A stretch of 64,000 nt of DNA. Source: Gammaproteobacteria bacterium. GTDB lineage: Bacteria; Pseudomonadota; Gammaproteobacteria; Pseudomonadales; Azotimanducaceae. The notes under the pieces are model-generated. The model worked only from the letters and a program-made list of their open reading frames with translations. It searched no databases and was not told where the DNA came from. Both the position numbers and the translations under genes were made by a program. Location of the stretch: NCBI GenBank assembly GCA_030425195.1, contig JAUIAV010000005.1, positions 1 through 64,000 on the forward strand. Direction: 5' to 3'. Below, in pieces: positions 49,272 through 58,684 of this stretch (its first letter is position 1; each line of letters begins with the position of its first letter).

Positions 49272-50437
49272 CCCGGCTGCCGCCACTGGGAGACACAGGG
49301 AATCTTGGTGGTATCGCAGCGGGATGCATACTTCCTGGCGATCTCTGTGACCTCTTCGAGCAGCCCCGCTTCGAGCGTGATGGGATCCAGCCCCAGACCC
49401 AGGAAACGCTCGTTCTCCACGTGCAGTTCATTCTCATCGGCTTCGTTTCTCGGATTCTCGATGAAGCTGATTTCAGCGCCGGTCAGCTCCGAGATCATCT
49501 TCGCCAGATCCCGAACCCGGTGGGTTTCCGTCATCTGATTGAGAATGTTCACCCGCTCACCCGTCTGCGGCGGATTGTTCACGGCCAGCTCGATACAGCG
49601 CGCCGTATCCTGTATGTGAATGAAGGCCCGGGTCTGTCCGCCCGTGCCGTGCACGGTCAGGGGATAGTCGATGGCCGCCTGCATGAGAAACCGGTTCAGC
49701 ACGGTGCCGTAGTCGCCATCGTAGTCGAACCGGTTGATCAGGCGTTCATCACGACGGGTCTGCTCCGTCTGTGTGCCCCAGACGATGCCCTGATGAAGAT
49801 CGGTGATTCTGAGCCGATCGTTCTTGTTGTAGTAGAAGAAAAACAGCGCGTCCTGGGTTTTCGTCATGTGGTAGATCGAACCGGGATTGGCCGGGTACAG
49901 AATGGCCTGGTCGATCAGGCCTTCGGGTGTCTCGATCTTCACGTCCAGATACCCTTCCGGGATCTTCATACCCGCGGTGCCGTAACCGTAGACGCCCATG
50001 GTGCCGAGGTGGACCAGATGCGCATCCACGCCACTCTCGACGATCGCGGCCAGCACATCGTTGGTGGCATTCAGGTTGTTGTTCACGGTGTAGCGCTTGT
50101 GCCAGGACGACTTCATCGAATACGGCGCCGCGCGCTGTTCGGCAAAATGAATGATGGTGTCCGGCCGCTCGTCGATGATGAGCTTCAGCAGCCGGTCATA
50201 ATCCTGCCCGAGCGTCAGGTTGACCGAGCGGATCTCCTTCCCTGTCAGCTCCCGCCAGGCGCCGAGACGGACGGAAAGCGGCTTGATCGGGGTCAGCGAT
50301 TCCACTTCCAGCTCGACGTCGATCTTGCGCCGGGAAAGGTTGTCCACGATCACCACATCGTGCCCTGCATCCGAGAGATGCAGGCTCGTCGGCCAGCCGC
50401 AGAAGCCATCGCCGCCGAGTACCAGGATCTTTGCCAT
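49268..50437 (-). CDS. UDP-sulfoquinovose synthase homologue (SQD1/SqdB family)
   Basis: NAD-dependent SDR-type epimerase. 389 aa with the SQD1 signature segments in order: [15 protein letters not shown] (NAD loop), [38 protein letters not shown] (catalytic Thr146), YHMTKTQD (Tyr189, Lys193), [28 protein letters not shown] and [16 protein letters not shown]. In plants and cyanobacteria this enzyme makes UDP-sulfoquinovose from UDP-glucose and sulfite for the sulfolipid SQDG. No sqdC/sqdD/sqdX homologue is near; wecB/wecC and glycosyltransferases suggest a polysaccharide role instead. Convergent with the ACT gene, stops overlapping in CTAG. Confidence 0.88.
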   Translation of the reverse strand: MAKILVLGGDGFCGWPTSLHLSDAGHDVVIVDNLSRRKIDVELEVESLTPIKPLSVRLGAWRELTGKEIRSVNLTLGQDYDRLLKLIIDERPDTIIHFAEQRAAPYSMKSSWHKRYTVNNNLNATNDVLAAIVESGVDAHLVHLGTMGVYGYGTAGMKIPEGYLDVKIETPEGLIDQAILYPANPGSIYHMTKTQDALFFFYYNKNDRLRITDLHQGIVWGTQTEQTRRDERLINRFDYDGDYGTVLNRFLMQAAIDYPLTVHGTGGQTRAFIHIQDTARCIELAVNNPPQTGERVNILNQMTETHRVRDLAKMISELTGAEISFIENPRNEADENELHVENERFLGLGLDPITLEAGLLEEVTEIARKYASRCDTTKIPCVSQWRQPG

Positions 50438-50634
50438 GCTTACGCCCCCAGGGTTAACCGCTTGTTTTTATTGTTGTTTCTGGTATCGATAATGTTTTCG
50501 CGCCGGCAACGACAGCGGCTGCCGGCAGATTTCGGGCGCAACTGTACGCAATACGGTAAGTGACGGCCAGCCCGGGCGGGCCAGAGATGGCCCCGGACAG
50601 GCCATCGGTCTGCCCGGAACTGATCACGATCAGA

Positions 50635-51294
50635 CTATCGGGTGAGCGGCTTCAGAATCAGCTCGACCCGCCGGTTCAGCTGCCTGCCTTCCGCGGTCGC
50701 ATTGTCTGCCACGGGATAGTGCGGGCCGAACCCCTGCGTGAAGATCCGTTCCGAGGCAACGCCGCGGGTTTCCAGGTAGTCGGCCACACTGCGGGCGCGC
50801 CGATGGGAAAGCTCCATGTTGTATTCGACCGTCCCAGTGGAATCGGTATGGCCGTTCACGTCGATCAGCGTCTTGTTGTACTCCTTGAGGACCAGCCCGA
50901 CGGAGTTCAGAACCGGATAGAAGTTGGACTTCACGGCGGACTGATTCACATCGAAGGTCACATTGCCGGGCATGTTGAGCACGATGTCGTCGCCCAGGCG
51001 GGTGACGCTCACACCCGTGCCGCGGAGCTGCTCGCGCAGCTTGGCTTCCTGAGCGTCCATATAGGCGCCGACGGCAGCGCCACCCAGCGCACCCACACCG
51101 GCACCGATCATGGCGTTCTTGCGCCGTTCGTCCGCATCATCGCCTGTCAGAACACCGATGACCGCGCCGGCTGCAGCGCCGATGGCGGCGCCTTTGGCGG
51201 CATTGGACGCCTGTTCTTCGCCGGTATAGGGGTTGGTGGTGCAGGCGGTAACCAGAAGAAGACTGGAAATCCCAACGGATCTCAGGATGTTCAT
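50635..51294 (-). CDS. OmpA-family lipoprotein with glycine zipper (YiaD-like)
   Basis: 219 aa from ATG 51294 (the track begins 84 bases earlier). Lipoprotein signal SSLLLVTAC with Cys18; alanine/glycine-rich zipper (KGAAIGAAAGAVIGVLTG and AMIGAGVGALGGAAVGAYM); and an OmpA C-terminal peptidoglycan-binding domain (about 100-215) with VNGHTDSTGTVEYNMELSHRRARSVADYL and NRRVELIL. Expected in the outer membrane, holding it to peptidoglycan. YiaD-like proteins are housekeeping, so presence between glycan genes may be incidental. Confidence 0.93.
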   Translation of the reverse strand: MNILRSVGISSLLLVTACTTNPYTGEEQASNAAKGAAIGAAAGAVIGVLTGDDADERRKNAMIGAGVGALGGAAVGAYMDAQEAKLREQLRGTGVSVTRLGDDIVLNMPGNVTFDVNQSAVKSNFYPVLNSVGLVLKEYNKTLIDVNGHTDSTGTVEYNMELSHRRARSVADYLETRGVASERIFTQGFGPHYPVADNATAEGRQLNRRVELILKPLTR

Positions 51295-51413
51295 AGTGGG
51301 CCTCTCGTCCGAGCAGAAGTCGATTTTTCCGGATTCTATTTCATCCGCGCTGAACCCGACATGAACACGCGCACGCAATCAGAAACGCAATTTTATCGCC
51401 CACCTGAGCTAAA

Positions 51414-52619
51414 ATGGTGCGGTTACTCTCCAGAGACCCGCCTTTGACCGCGGACACCCCCAGACTCAGAACGCTCTGTGTATTCGGAACACGGCCGGAA
51501 GCCATCAAGATGGCGCCTGTCGCGACCGCGCTCGCCGGGCATCCACACATGGACGCGCGGGTCTGTGTGACCGGACAGCACCGCGAAATGCTGGATCAGG
51601 TTCTAAAACTGTTCGACATCCAGCCGGACCACGACCTCCGTGTCATGCAACCTGATCAGGATCTGAACGAACTGACCGGCAGGATTCTCATCGGCATGCG
51701 CGACGTGCTGAAAGCCGAGACCCCCGACATCGTCCTCGTTCACGGTGATACTACGACCACATTCGCCACCGCCCTTGCCTGCTATTACCAGCAGATCCCG
51801 GTCGCCCATGTCGAGGCGGGGCTGAGAACGGGAAATCTGCTGTCCCCCTGGCCGGAGGAGGCCAACCGGAAGCTGACGGGCGCTCTGACCACCCTGCATT
51901 TCGCGCCGACCGAGGGCGCCCGGGAGAATCTGCTCCGCGAGGGCGTATCGGAAGACAGGATTCTGGTAACGGGCAATACGGTGATCGATGCGCTGCTGCG
52001 TGTCATCTCACGCCTTCAGACCGACGCCGCGCTCCGAGCCAGCCTTCGAGACCAGTTTCCCGATCTCCGCTGCGGAGCCCGACTGCTGCTCGTTACCGGA
52101 CATCGGCGGGAGAGCTTCGGCGGGGGCTTCGAGCGGATCTGCACAGCGTTGAAGCAGATCGCGTCGGCGTATCCCGATCTGGACATCGTCTATCCCGTTC
52201 ACCTGAACCCGAATGTGCAGGGGCCGGTGAATCGGGCGCTCCGGGACGTGGAGAACGTTCACCTCGTCGCGCCGCTCGACTACCTTCCGTTCGTCTACCT
52301 CATGAACCGCGCGCATCTGCTGATGACCGACTCCGGAGGTATCCAGGAGGAAGCGCCTTCTCTGGGTAAGCCGGTGTTGGTCATGCGCGACACCACCGAG
52401 CGCCCTGAGGCGGTCACCGCAGGCACCGTGCGTCTGGTGGGCACGTCGGTCGAGGCGATGGTCGGCAGCCTGCGCGAACTGCTGGATGATCAGCAGGCAT
52501 ATGACGCCATGAGCTACGCACACAATCCCTACGGAGATGGCAAAGCTGCCGAGCGGATACTGAATCGGCTTCTGGAGGACAGCCACCACCTGACGAGACG
52601 GACTGCGAATGGCATTTGA
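51414..52619 (+). CDS. wecB: UDP-N-acetylglucosamine 2-epimerase (non-hydrolysing) WecB
   Basis: Interconverts UDP-GlcNAc and UDP-ManNAc in the cytoplasm. 401 aa of GT-B-like fold: [83 protein letters not shown] and [34 protein letters not shown] 51414 adds a short tail before [17 protein letters not shown] 51447 is an alternative. Overlaps wecC by 11 bases, so the product goes to UDP-ManNAcA. Confidence 0.97.
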   Translation: MVRLLSRDPPLTADTPRLRTLCVFGTRPEAIKMAPVATALAGHPHMDARVCVTGQHREMLDQVLKLFDIQPDHDLRVMQPDQDLNELTGRILIGMRDVLKAETPDIVLVHGDTTTTFATALACYYQQIPVAHVEAGLRTGNLLSPWPEEANRKLTGALTTLHFAPTEGARENLLREGVSEDRILVTGNTVIDALLRVISRLQTDAALRASLRDQFPDLRCGARLLLVTGHRRESFGGGFERICTALKQIASAYPDLDIVYPVHLNPNVQGPVNRALRDVENVHLVAPLDYLPFVYLMNRAHLLMTDSGGIQEEAPSLGKPVLVMRDTTERPEAVTAGTVRLVGTSVEAMVGSLRELLDDQQAYDAMSYAHNPYGDGKAAERILNRLLEDSHHLTRRTANGI

Positions 52620-53856
52620 CCGTGTAGCCGTCATCGGGCTCGGATACATAGGCCTGCCCACGGCCGCCGTGCTCGCTTCCAGGAAGCTCGAGGTGATCGG
52701 CGTCGACGTTCAACCGAGCGTGGTCGACACCATCAATCGGGGCGAGATTCACATCGTTGAACCGGATCTGGACATGGTGGTCAAGGCCGCGGTGAATCAG
52801 GGATACCTGCGCGCCAGCCTGACGCCCGAACCTGCGGACGCCTTCCTGATCGCGGTACCAACACCCTTCCAGGGCGATCATCAGCCCGATCTGAGCTACA
52901 TCGAGGCAGCAGGTCGGGCAATCGCTCCGGTGCTGAAATCCGGCGACCTGGTCATTCTCGAATCCACCTCGCCCGTGGGAGCAACCGAGCAGCTCGCCGA
53001 ATGGCTGGCGGATGAGCGGCCCGACCTCAGCTTTCCGCAGCAGTCGGGTGACGCGTCGGACATCCGCATCGCCCACTGCCCCGAGCGGGTGCTGCCCGGA
53101 CACGTTCTGAGAGAGCTGGTGCAGAACGACCGGGTGGTTGGAGGGATGACGCCGTCCTGCTCCGCAGCGGCCGTCGACCTGTATCGACAGTTCGTCGATG
53201 CGGACTGTCTGGTTACGGATGTCCGAACGGCGGAGATGTGCAAGCTCACTGAAAACAGCTTCCGGGACGTCAACATCGCATTCGCCAACGAGCTGTCGCT
53301 GATCTGTGACCGCCACGGCATCGACGTCTGGAACCTGATCCGGCTCGCGAATCATCATCCCAGGGTACAGATTCTCCAGCCCGGCCCGGGGGTCGGCGGT
53401 CACTGCATTGCCGTGGATCCATGGTTCATCGTCAGCCAGACACCCGAGGAAGCACGCCTGATCCGGACGGCCCGTGAGCGCAACGACGGCAAGCCGACGT
53501 TCGTCGCCGATCGCATCGAAGCACAGGCAAACGCGCTGGGAATCCGCGATATCGTCTGCATGGGGATCACTTTCAAGCCCGATATCGACGATGTCAGACA
53601 GAGCCCGTCGCTGATCGTCGTCAGACAGCTTCTGGACCGGGGTTTCAGATTGTCCATTGTCGAACCCAACCTGCAGCAGATTCCGGAGGAGCTCGAGCCC
53701 CATCGACCTCAGCTGATCAGCCTCGAGGAAGCGCTCAGCAGACACTCCGACGCCCTGTTCTCCGTGCTTGTCGCCCATCAGCAGTTCCAGCCGCCTGACA
53801 TTCTCGAAGGGCGCCATGCGCTGGACTTCTGCGGGGCGCTCGCAGGCGGAAGGTGA
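52609..53856 (+). CDS. wecC: UDP-N-acetyl-D-mannosamine dehydrogenase WecC
   Basis: Oxidises UDP-ManNAc to UDP-ManNAcA with two NAD+. 415 aa: NAD-binding [63 protein letters not shown] (catalytic Lys/Asn helix region), the Cys loop [14 protein letters not shown], and C-terminal [16 protein letters not shown]. Makes a uronic-acid donor for surface polysaccharide or enterobacterial-common-antigen-like glycan. Confidence 0.96.
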   Translation: MAFDRVAVIGLGYIGLPTAAVLASRKLEVIGVDVQPSVVDTINRGEIHIVEPDLDMVVKAAVNQGYLRASLTPEPADAFLIAVPTPFQGDHQPDLSYIEAAGRAIAPVLKSGDLVILESTSPVGATEQLAEWLADERPDLSFPQQSGDASDIRIAHCPERVLPGHVLRELVQNDRVVGGMTPSCSAAAVDLYRQFVDADCLVTDVRTAEMCKLTENSFRDVNIAFANELSLICDRHGIDVWNLIRLANHHPRVQILQPGPGVGGHCIAVDPWFIVSQTPEEARLIRTARERNDGKPTFVADRIEAQANALGIRDIVCMGITFKPDIDDVRQSPSLIVVRQLLDRGFRLSIVEPNLQQIPEELEPHRPQLISLEEALSRHSDALFSVLVAHQQFQPPDILEGRHALDFCGALAGGR

Positions 53857-53904
53857 TTCGATCATGGCCACGGGCCGACGGAAGAGACAGACAGGTAAGA
53901 GAGC

Positions 53905-54660
53905 ATGCAGAAGCTTGATAGCGTAAAGAAACACAAGGCCTGGCAGGAGTTTCAGGACCAGACGAACATCTCCCTGCGGAACCGCTACGTTTACTTCGCG
54001 ATCGGCAAGGTGGCCAACTCCACCATCAAGCACTGTCTGTTCCAGATCGAATATGAAGATCAACCCAGGGAGGCGCTTTCGCTGTTCGATAAAAGAGCAT
54101 CCCCCCTGCTGTCGCCGTTCCAGCTCCGCGACGAGGATTTTCTGAACATCATCAACGGCCGGGAGTTCTTCAAGTTCGCCATCGTCAGGAACCCGTTTTC
54201 CCGTCTGCTGTCATGTTATCTGGATCGGATCCGCACCCGGAGCTCGCCGCCATCACGGGCGATCAGGCGCTACATACGTGCCCAGGGAGGCGAGCCCAAC
54301 CCGCTCACCTTTGCGGTATTCGTGCGGGCCGCGTGCAGTCAGGATTCACCGCAGCAGAACGCACACTGGCGTGTGCAATGGGATGATATCTGCTATCCGG
54401 AGATCGACTTCGATTTCATCGGCCATTTCGAGCATCTCTGGGAAGACCTTGAGACGGTCAACCGGAAGATCTGGGGGAGACTGCGGCCCGAATTCGCTGA
54501 TCCGCAGGCGAACTACTCACCGAAGCGTACAGACGCCAGCGCTCAGCTGAGAGAGTTCTACACGGACGAACTGATCGAGCTGGTGCTCGATCGATACCGT
54601 ATGGATTTCGAGACCTTCGGCTACGGGGATTCCATCGAGAATCTGATGCCACGCCGCTGA
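53905..54660 (+). CDS. sulfotransferase-family protein
   Basis: 251-aa P-loop-like PAPS-dependent sulfotransferase of the Golgi-type (Sulfotransfer_2) group. The 5'-phosphosulfate-binding segment AIGKVANSTIKHCLF and the 3'-phosphate site FAIVRNPFSRLLSCYLDRI are visible; a third helix region IGHFEHLWEDLETV follows and the Asn/Tyr-rich YSPKRTDASAQLREFYTDELIELVLDRYRMDFETFGY end is typical of carbohydrate sulfotransferases. Likely sulfates a sugar of the glycan built by the neighbours; acceptor unknown. No PAPS-synthesis gene is present here. Confidence 0.88.
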   Translation: MQKLDSVKKHKAWQEFQDQTNISLRNRYVYFAIGKVANSTIKHCLFQIEYEDQPREALSLFDKRASPLLSPFQLRDEDFLNIINGREFFKFAIVRNPFSRLLSCYLDRIRTRSSPPSRAIRRYIRAQGGEPNPLTFAVFVRAACSQDSPQQNAHWRVQWDDICYPEIDFDFIGHFEHLWEDLETVNRKIWGRLRPEFADPQANYSPKRTDASAQLREFYTDELIELVLDRYRMDFETFGYGDSIENLMPRR

Positions 54661-54705
54661 GGCCGCCATCATGCGGACAACAGACCGGCCAGCCGCCACT
54701 GCGTA

Positions 54706-57057
54706 CTAAAGTCTGCGGGCAAGCTCTGCAGACGTAAGGAACACGGATTCGCTGCAGCCACCTACAACGTGAAGGCCTTCATCCGTTGTCTGGGCAACTA
54801 GCGACTCTTCACAACCCGTTGGAGCGATTCGAATCCTGGATATCAGCACCTCGAGACCGTCTCGCTCGGCAGTGGCAAAATCCAGCTCGACAGTCAGATT
54901 CGACGCCTCCAACCCGGACAAACCAAGCTCACCGAACCTGACCTCTAACTGGTCGGACGCCAATACCGGCTTCAGCTCCACAACCGTCGAATCGCGCACG
55001 AAGTTAGCTACCATACGTTCACCGTCAGAGAGACGGGCAACATCAACCAGAGTTCCGAGAACCGCATCATCCGTTGCGGAAACGTCCAGCCACCTGCTGA
55101 GCTGTCGAGGAAAGTTGGACCTGGCGAACAGCCTGCAACTGTGCTCACCCTTACTCGCCATCTGCAACGCGCCATCGACCGCCCGACCGCGACAACCACC
55201 CGGGCCCATTGTGCATCCCGGATTGCGGTTCGGTTCAATCCAGGTGACCGTGTGACTCCGTGCCGAACGTGAAAGACTTCGCGGGACCTGCCGGAGCTCA
55301 CCGATGACAGGGCCATCACCCACCCGGACGGTCAGAGCGCCGAGGTCCCAGTCCCTGTTGTGGGTTCGGTGGTATGGCATGGAGGTCAAACCAAAGGCTA
55401 CTGGTGTCTGGTCAACCCAGGACTCCGCCAGCGCAAGCCCGGAATCACCCAGAACCTCGCAGGTGAATTCCGTCGGGTCACCGGATTCCTCCGCATCGCT
55501 GCCTCCGGTTTTCAGAGCGATTCCCGGATAAAGTGCCTCTCTAACAGGCAAGCTCATCCAATCGGCCTGATACAGCGCCATGAGATTTCTCATGTCTTCG
55601 CGCCAGAGATAATCCGAACTGTCGCCGTAGTGGAGCCAGCGGCGCCCACTGGAACTCGTCAGCTTCCGTGAGATCGTCGAAAATTCCCGGAGGACATGAC
55701 CAAAGTAGCGTTCAAGGCCTTCCTGCAAGTCAATCCTTTCACAGCGCGCTGTCACCCAGGCACCGAAGGTACTCTCGGCGAGAAACACCTCACCGTAAGA
55801 GAGCGACTCGAGATACACCCCTTCGTCGAACGATGCATCGAGAAGCCCATCGAACACATCTCTGAGCTTCTTCCCTTCCGACGTCGACTCACAGCCGCTG
55901 ATCATCAGCTCCGCACCGATGAGATTCCCGAGAATGATCGCTGCATGATTGGTCGACCTTCGAATCCAATGCGTCGTCGACGGGTACCGTTCGGAGAGGA
56001 TGGGGCCAAGTGCCTGTTCCTGGAACTTCAGCTCTGGATCCTCCGCCTGCAGGGGCATTCCGTAAGCTCGAGCCAGCAGGAGGGCTGTCGCATACGCCGC
56101 CGGAAGGAATCCGTTCGCCCAGTTACCTCTATCCCAATCTGCCAGATCGTCGCTCCTCTGCAATTCACCCCAGTCGAGAATTGCGTTGTACGGCCGCCAC
56201 GACGGCCAACTGTGAAGCGTTTGCACGGTTTCCCGAGCGACTGTCGACGCCCTTGAAATGATCGATCGGCAGGCATCGTCGTGTCGTATCCGCTCATCGA
56301 ACCCGCAGATTCCAACAGCCTCCGCCACTAGCAACAGCGATGCGAAGCGATGCTGGGACTGCAGTTCCCAGGAGACGACACTGGACACCTCTCCGAGCGG
56401 ACCTTTGATCTGCTCCAACTGGGACAAAGGAACCGCATGCCACTTACTTCCGGAGTAACGCTGCACGTTTGCAGCATACCCCTCCGCGGACCAGCGAAGG
56501 CTCACATGCTCGCCTTTCCCGATCTTCGTGCACGACACTGAAAAACACAGATGAGTATCACCGTCCAGCGCGAAGACGTTCACGGAAACCCATGGTGATT
56601 GCGGAGAGACGTACCCGCTCAGGTGCTCGACTGATAGCGGGAACACGTATTCTTCGTTGATCGTTAATGAGCCACCACCCAGCGGGCTCATCTCAAGGTA
56701 GATGGCCTGGGATTCAGGGACAAACAGAGCCTCCCTAGATCCGTATCGGGGTTTGCCGGGGCTCGGCATGAAGTAAAACCGATGGCCAGTCACAAAGCCG
56801 TGATAACGACTCAACTCGTTACGCTCATATTCATCCAGCCAGGACACAGCGTGCGCAAGCAGTGCCGCTGCACTCTCATGCTCCTCGGCCGGGACGGGAA
56901 GCGCAAACAAGCTGGAAAAAACCTCCGACCGATCCACGGGCGGGTTTTCGGATTCGGATGGCGCCCCGCAAGCAGACAGCAGAAACGACAGGGCGAGTAC
57001 ATGAAACTGAAGAAGCCGCACAACCAGCCAGGAGCGGTTGACAATCCAGCGGATCAA
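54706..57057 (-). CDS. lipoprotein with heparinase II/III-like lyase features
   Basis: 783 aa with a lipoprotein signal (FHVLALSFLLSACG, Cys30), so periplasmic or outer-membrane-bound. Helical (alpha/alpha) middle part (about 250-500) with NHAAIILGNLIGAELM (Asn370-His371), DEGVYLESLSYGEVFLA (Tyr421) and WLHYGDSSDYLWREDM, then a beta-rich C-terminal half whose start MPYHRTHNRDWDLGALTVRVG mirrors the His..Asp..Gly segment of heparinase II/III domains. Those families eliminate uronic-acid-containing polysaccharides. Similarity is pattern-level, so activity is inference. The gene is visibly less GC-rich than its neighbours and may have been acquired. The ATG end overlaps the stop of the following minus-strand gene. 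Confidence 0.7.
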   Translation of the reverse strand: MIRWIVNRSWLVVRLLQFHVLALSFLLSACGAPSESENPPVDRSEVFSSLFALPVPAEEHESAAALLAHAVSWLDEYERNELSRYHGFVTGHRFYFMPSPGKPRYGSREALFVPESQAIYLEMSPLGGGSLTINEEYVFPLSVEHLSGYVSPQSPWVSVNVFALDGDTHLCFSVSCTKIGKGEHVSLRWSAEGYAANVQRYSGSKWHAVPLSQLEQIKGPLGEVSSVVSWELQSQHRFASLLLVAEAVGICGFDERIRHDDACRSIISRASTVARETVQTLHSWPSWRPYNAILDWGELQRSDDLADWDRGNWANGFLPAAYATALLLARAYGMPLQAEDPELKFQEQALGPILSERYPSTTHWIRRSTNHAAIILGNLIGAELMISGCESTSEGKKLRDVFDGLLDASFDEGVYLESLSYGEVFLAESTFGAWVTARCERIDLQEGLERYFGHVLREFSTISRKLTSSSGRRWLHYGDSSDYLWREDMRNLMALYQADWMSLPVREALYPGIALKTGGSDAEESGDPTEFTCEVLGDSGLALAESWVDQTPVAFGLTSMPYHRTHNRDWDLGALTVRVGDGPVIGELRQVPRSLSRSARSHTVTWIEPNRNPGCTMGPGGCRGRAVDGALQMASKGEHSCRLFARSNFPRQLSRWLDVSATDDAVLGTLVDVARLSDGERMVANFVRDSTVVELKPVLASDQLEVRFGELGLSGLEASNLTVELDFATAERDGLEVLISRIRIAPTGCEESLVAQTTDEGLHVVGGCSESVFLTSAELARRL

Positions 57058-58679
57058 TCTTCGGCCAACAATCCGGTCAAGCGACGGGCAACAGAGTCGA
57101 ATGTATGCGGCTTCGAGGCTTCGAACAACCTGTCTACGGCCATGTTCCCGACATCCTCAACCCGCATTGCCTGCCTGACCTGTCTCGCAGCTCCGGAGCT
57201 GGAGCGGGCAAACAGAGGATAGTCCGCACCCAGAAAGTCAACGTTGATCTGATTCGGATACAGCAGGACGGGAACGCCGCAGGCCCCGTACTCCAGAAGC
57301 TTGGTCGAGAGCTCGCGCGTTCCTTCCTCCAGGGACGCCCTGCGCCAGGCCCAGGCCAGGTCCATATCCTCGAGCCGGCTCAGCACTTCCTGACGGGGGA
57401 CCGATCCGTACCAGATGATTCCGGGCTCTGCTCTCAGCCGATTCCGCAACCGGTTCCGGAAAGCCGGGTCGCCCTGGAACTTGTCACCGAAGATGTGCAG
57501 CTCAGCGTCCAGGCCCTCACTGCGAAGTCCGCGGAACACGTCGAGCAGCTCTTCCACTGCCCAGTCGGGCGCGAACTTTCCGGCATACACGATCCTGTAG
57601 GGGCCCTCGCGCCGGTCGCGTTCCCGTGGCTTCAGGTCTACCGGGGGAATCATGGGGGGCAGAACGGCCAGCTTGGCATCCGCCGCGGGATCGAGGCTCC
57701 GGTAGTACTCGCCGATTTCCTCGGTCTGACACAGAATCAGCCGGGCCGACGCAATGATCTGCCGCAGTTCCCCGCGCTCACGCCTGCTCAGGCTTTCCCG
57801 CGGAGGCAGGTCGGTGATATACGGCACGAGGCGACCGGCTAGCCAGTCATGACCCGCCGCGATGGCATTCGCTTCGAAACCACGAATGACAACCCACTTG
57901 AACGGCGACCCGGCGTGCATGGATCGAAGCACGGCCGGCAGCACCGAACCGGTGATGGGAGCGCCTTCCATGCACGTGATTCCGACTTCCGGATGAGCGC
58001 CGAGCGGAGCGATGACCGTATTTCTGCTCGGCGCACGCTTCAGAATCAGCTCCACCTGCGCTGTCTCCGTCAGCGCGAAGACCTGGGCGAGCGAAACGAG
58101 CCAGATCGATGAACCATCCACGATGTTCACATCGAGGTCCCCATACAGCGCGACCCGGTTCGGCCGATCCCGCTCGACGGACTTCAGAACCTTGAGCTCC
58201 GGTGGCGCCTTCAAAATACGGAGATTCCGGACGAACACCCTCGATCGTGCCTGCCATGGCGCGGCCGTCACCCTGACCGTTTCCGCATCCGGCGGAACAC
58301 CGATGGAGCATCGGCAGCGGCCTTCCCGGTCGGGTTCCAGCGGCGCCGTGTCCCGGTCAGCTCCCGCAAACCCCCCGCCCTGAACCGGCACGGAGGAGCC
58401 GTTTCCGTCGGTGAACTCGAATCGCAGCCCGGCTACCCTCGAGTCGGCCTCTTCCGTGCTGGACAGCAGCTCGAGCTCCACCGTGATGAGATCGATACCC
58501 GCACACCCGGCGGTTGCGGAAGGCCTCTCCCGGATTTCCGACCAGGATCTGTCACGCACCCGGTCGGGTGCTTTGGCGTTGAACCAGCGGAAGAATCGAT
58601 ACCAGCCGCGACTGCGAAGCCACTGAACCTCCACCTGGACGTAGGCGGTCTGTTGACGGACCAGGTCGATATCCGTCAT
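57054..58679 (-). CDS. glycosyltransferase family 4-like protein with N-terminal beta-sandwich-like domain
   Basis: 541 aa from ATG 58679; the track ORF (769 aa) adds 228 out-of-frame residues that belong to the upstream gene. Residues about 55-175 form a beta-rich domain (GIDLITVELELLSS; LRFEFTDGNGSSVPV; AETVRVTAAPWQARSRVFVRNLRIL). The rest is GT-B with ARLILCQTEEIGEYYRSL, PYRIVYAGKFAPDWAVEELLDVFRGL and the donor-site EEGTRELSTKLLEYGACGVPVLLYP. The same beta domain pattern appears in the protein encoded at 59751. Donor sugar unknown. Five bases after the preceding GT gene. Confidence 0.82.
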   Translation of the reverse strand: MTDIDLVRQQTAYVQVEVQWLRSRGWYRFFRWFNAKAPDRVRDRSWSEIRERPSATAGCAGIDLITVELELLSSTEEADSRVAGLRFEFTDGNGSSVPVQGGGFAGADRDTAPLEPDREGRCRCSIGVPPDAETVRVTAAPWQARSRVFVRNLRILKAPPELKVLKSVERDRPNRVALYGDLDVNIVDGSSIWLVSLAQVFALTETAQVELILKRAPSRNTVIAPLGAHPEVGITCMEGAPITGSVLPAVLRSMHAGSPFKWVVIRGFEANAIAAGHDWLAGRLVPYITDLPPRESLSRRERGELRQIIASARLILCQTEEIGEYYRSLDPAADAKLAVLPPMIPPVDLKPRERDRREGPYRIVYAGKFAPDWAVEELLDVFRGLRSEGLDAELHIFGDKFQGDPAFRNRLRNRLRAEPGIIWYGSVPRQEVLSRLEDMDLAWAWRRASLEEGTRELSTKLLEYGACGVPVLLYPNQINVDFLGADYPLFARSSSGAARQVRQAMRVEDVGNMAVDRLFEASKPHTFDSVARRLTGLLAED

Positions 58680-58684
58680 CCCCG

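Noticed and set aside
50438-50634. Small gene or RNA between the sqdB homologue and the OmpA lipoprotein gene
   Set aside because: No ORF with a ribosome site and no stable hairpin were seen; it looks like plain promoter sequence with an AT-rich patch near the sqdB start.
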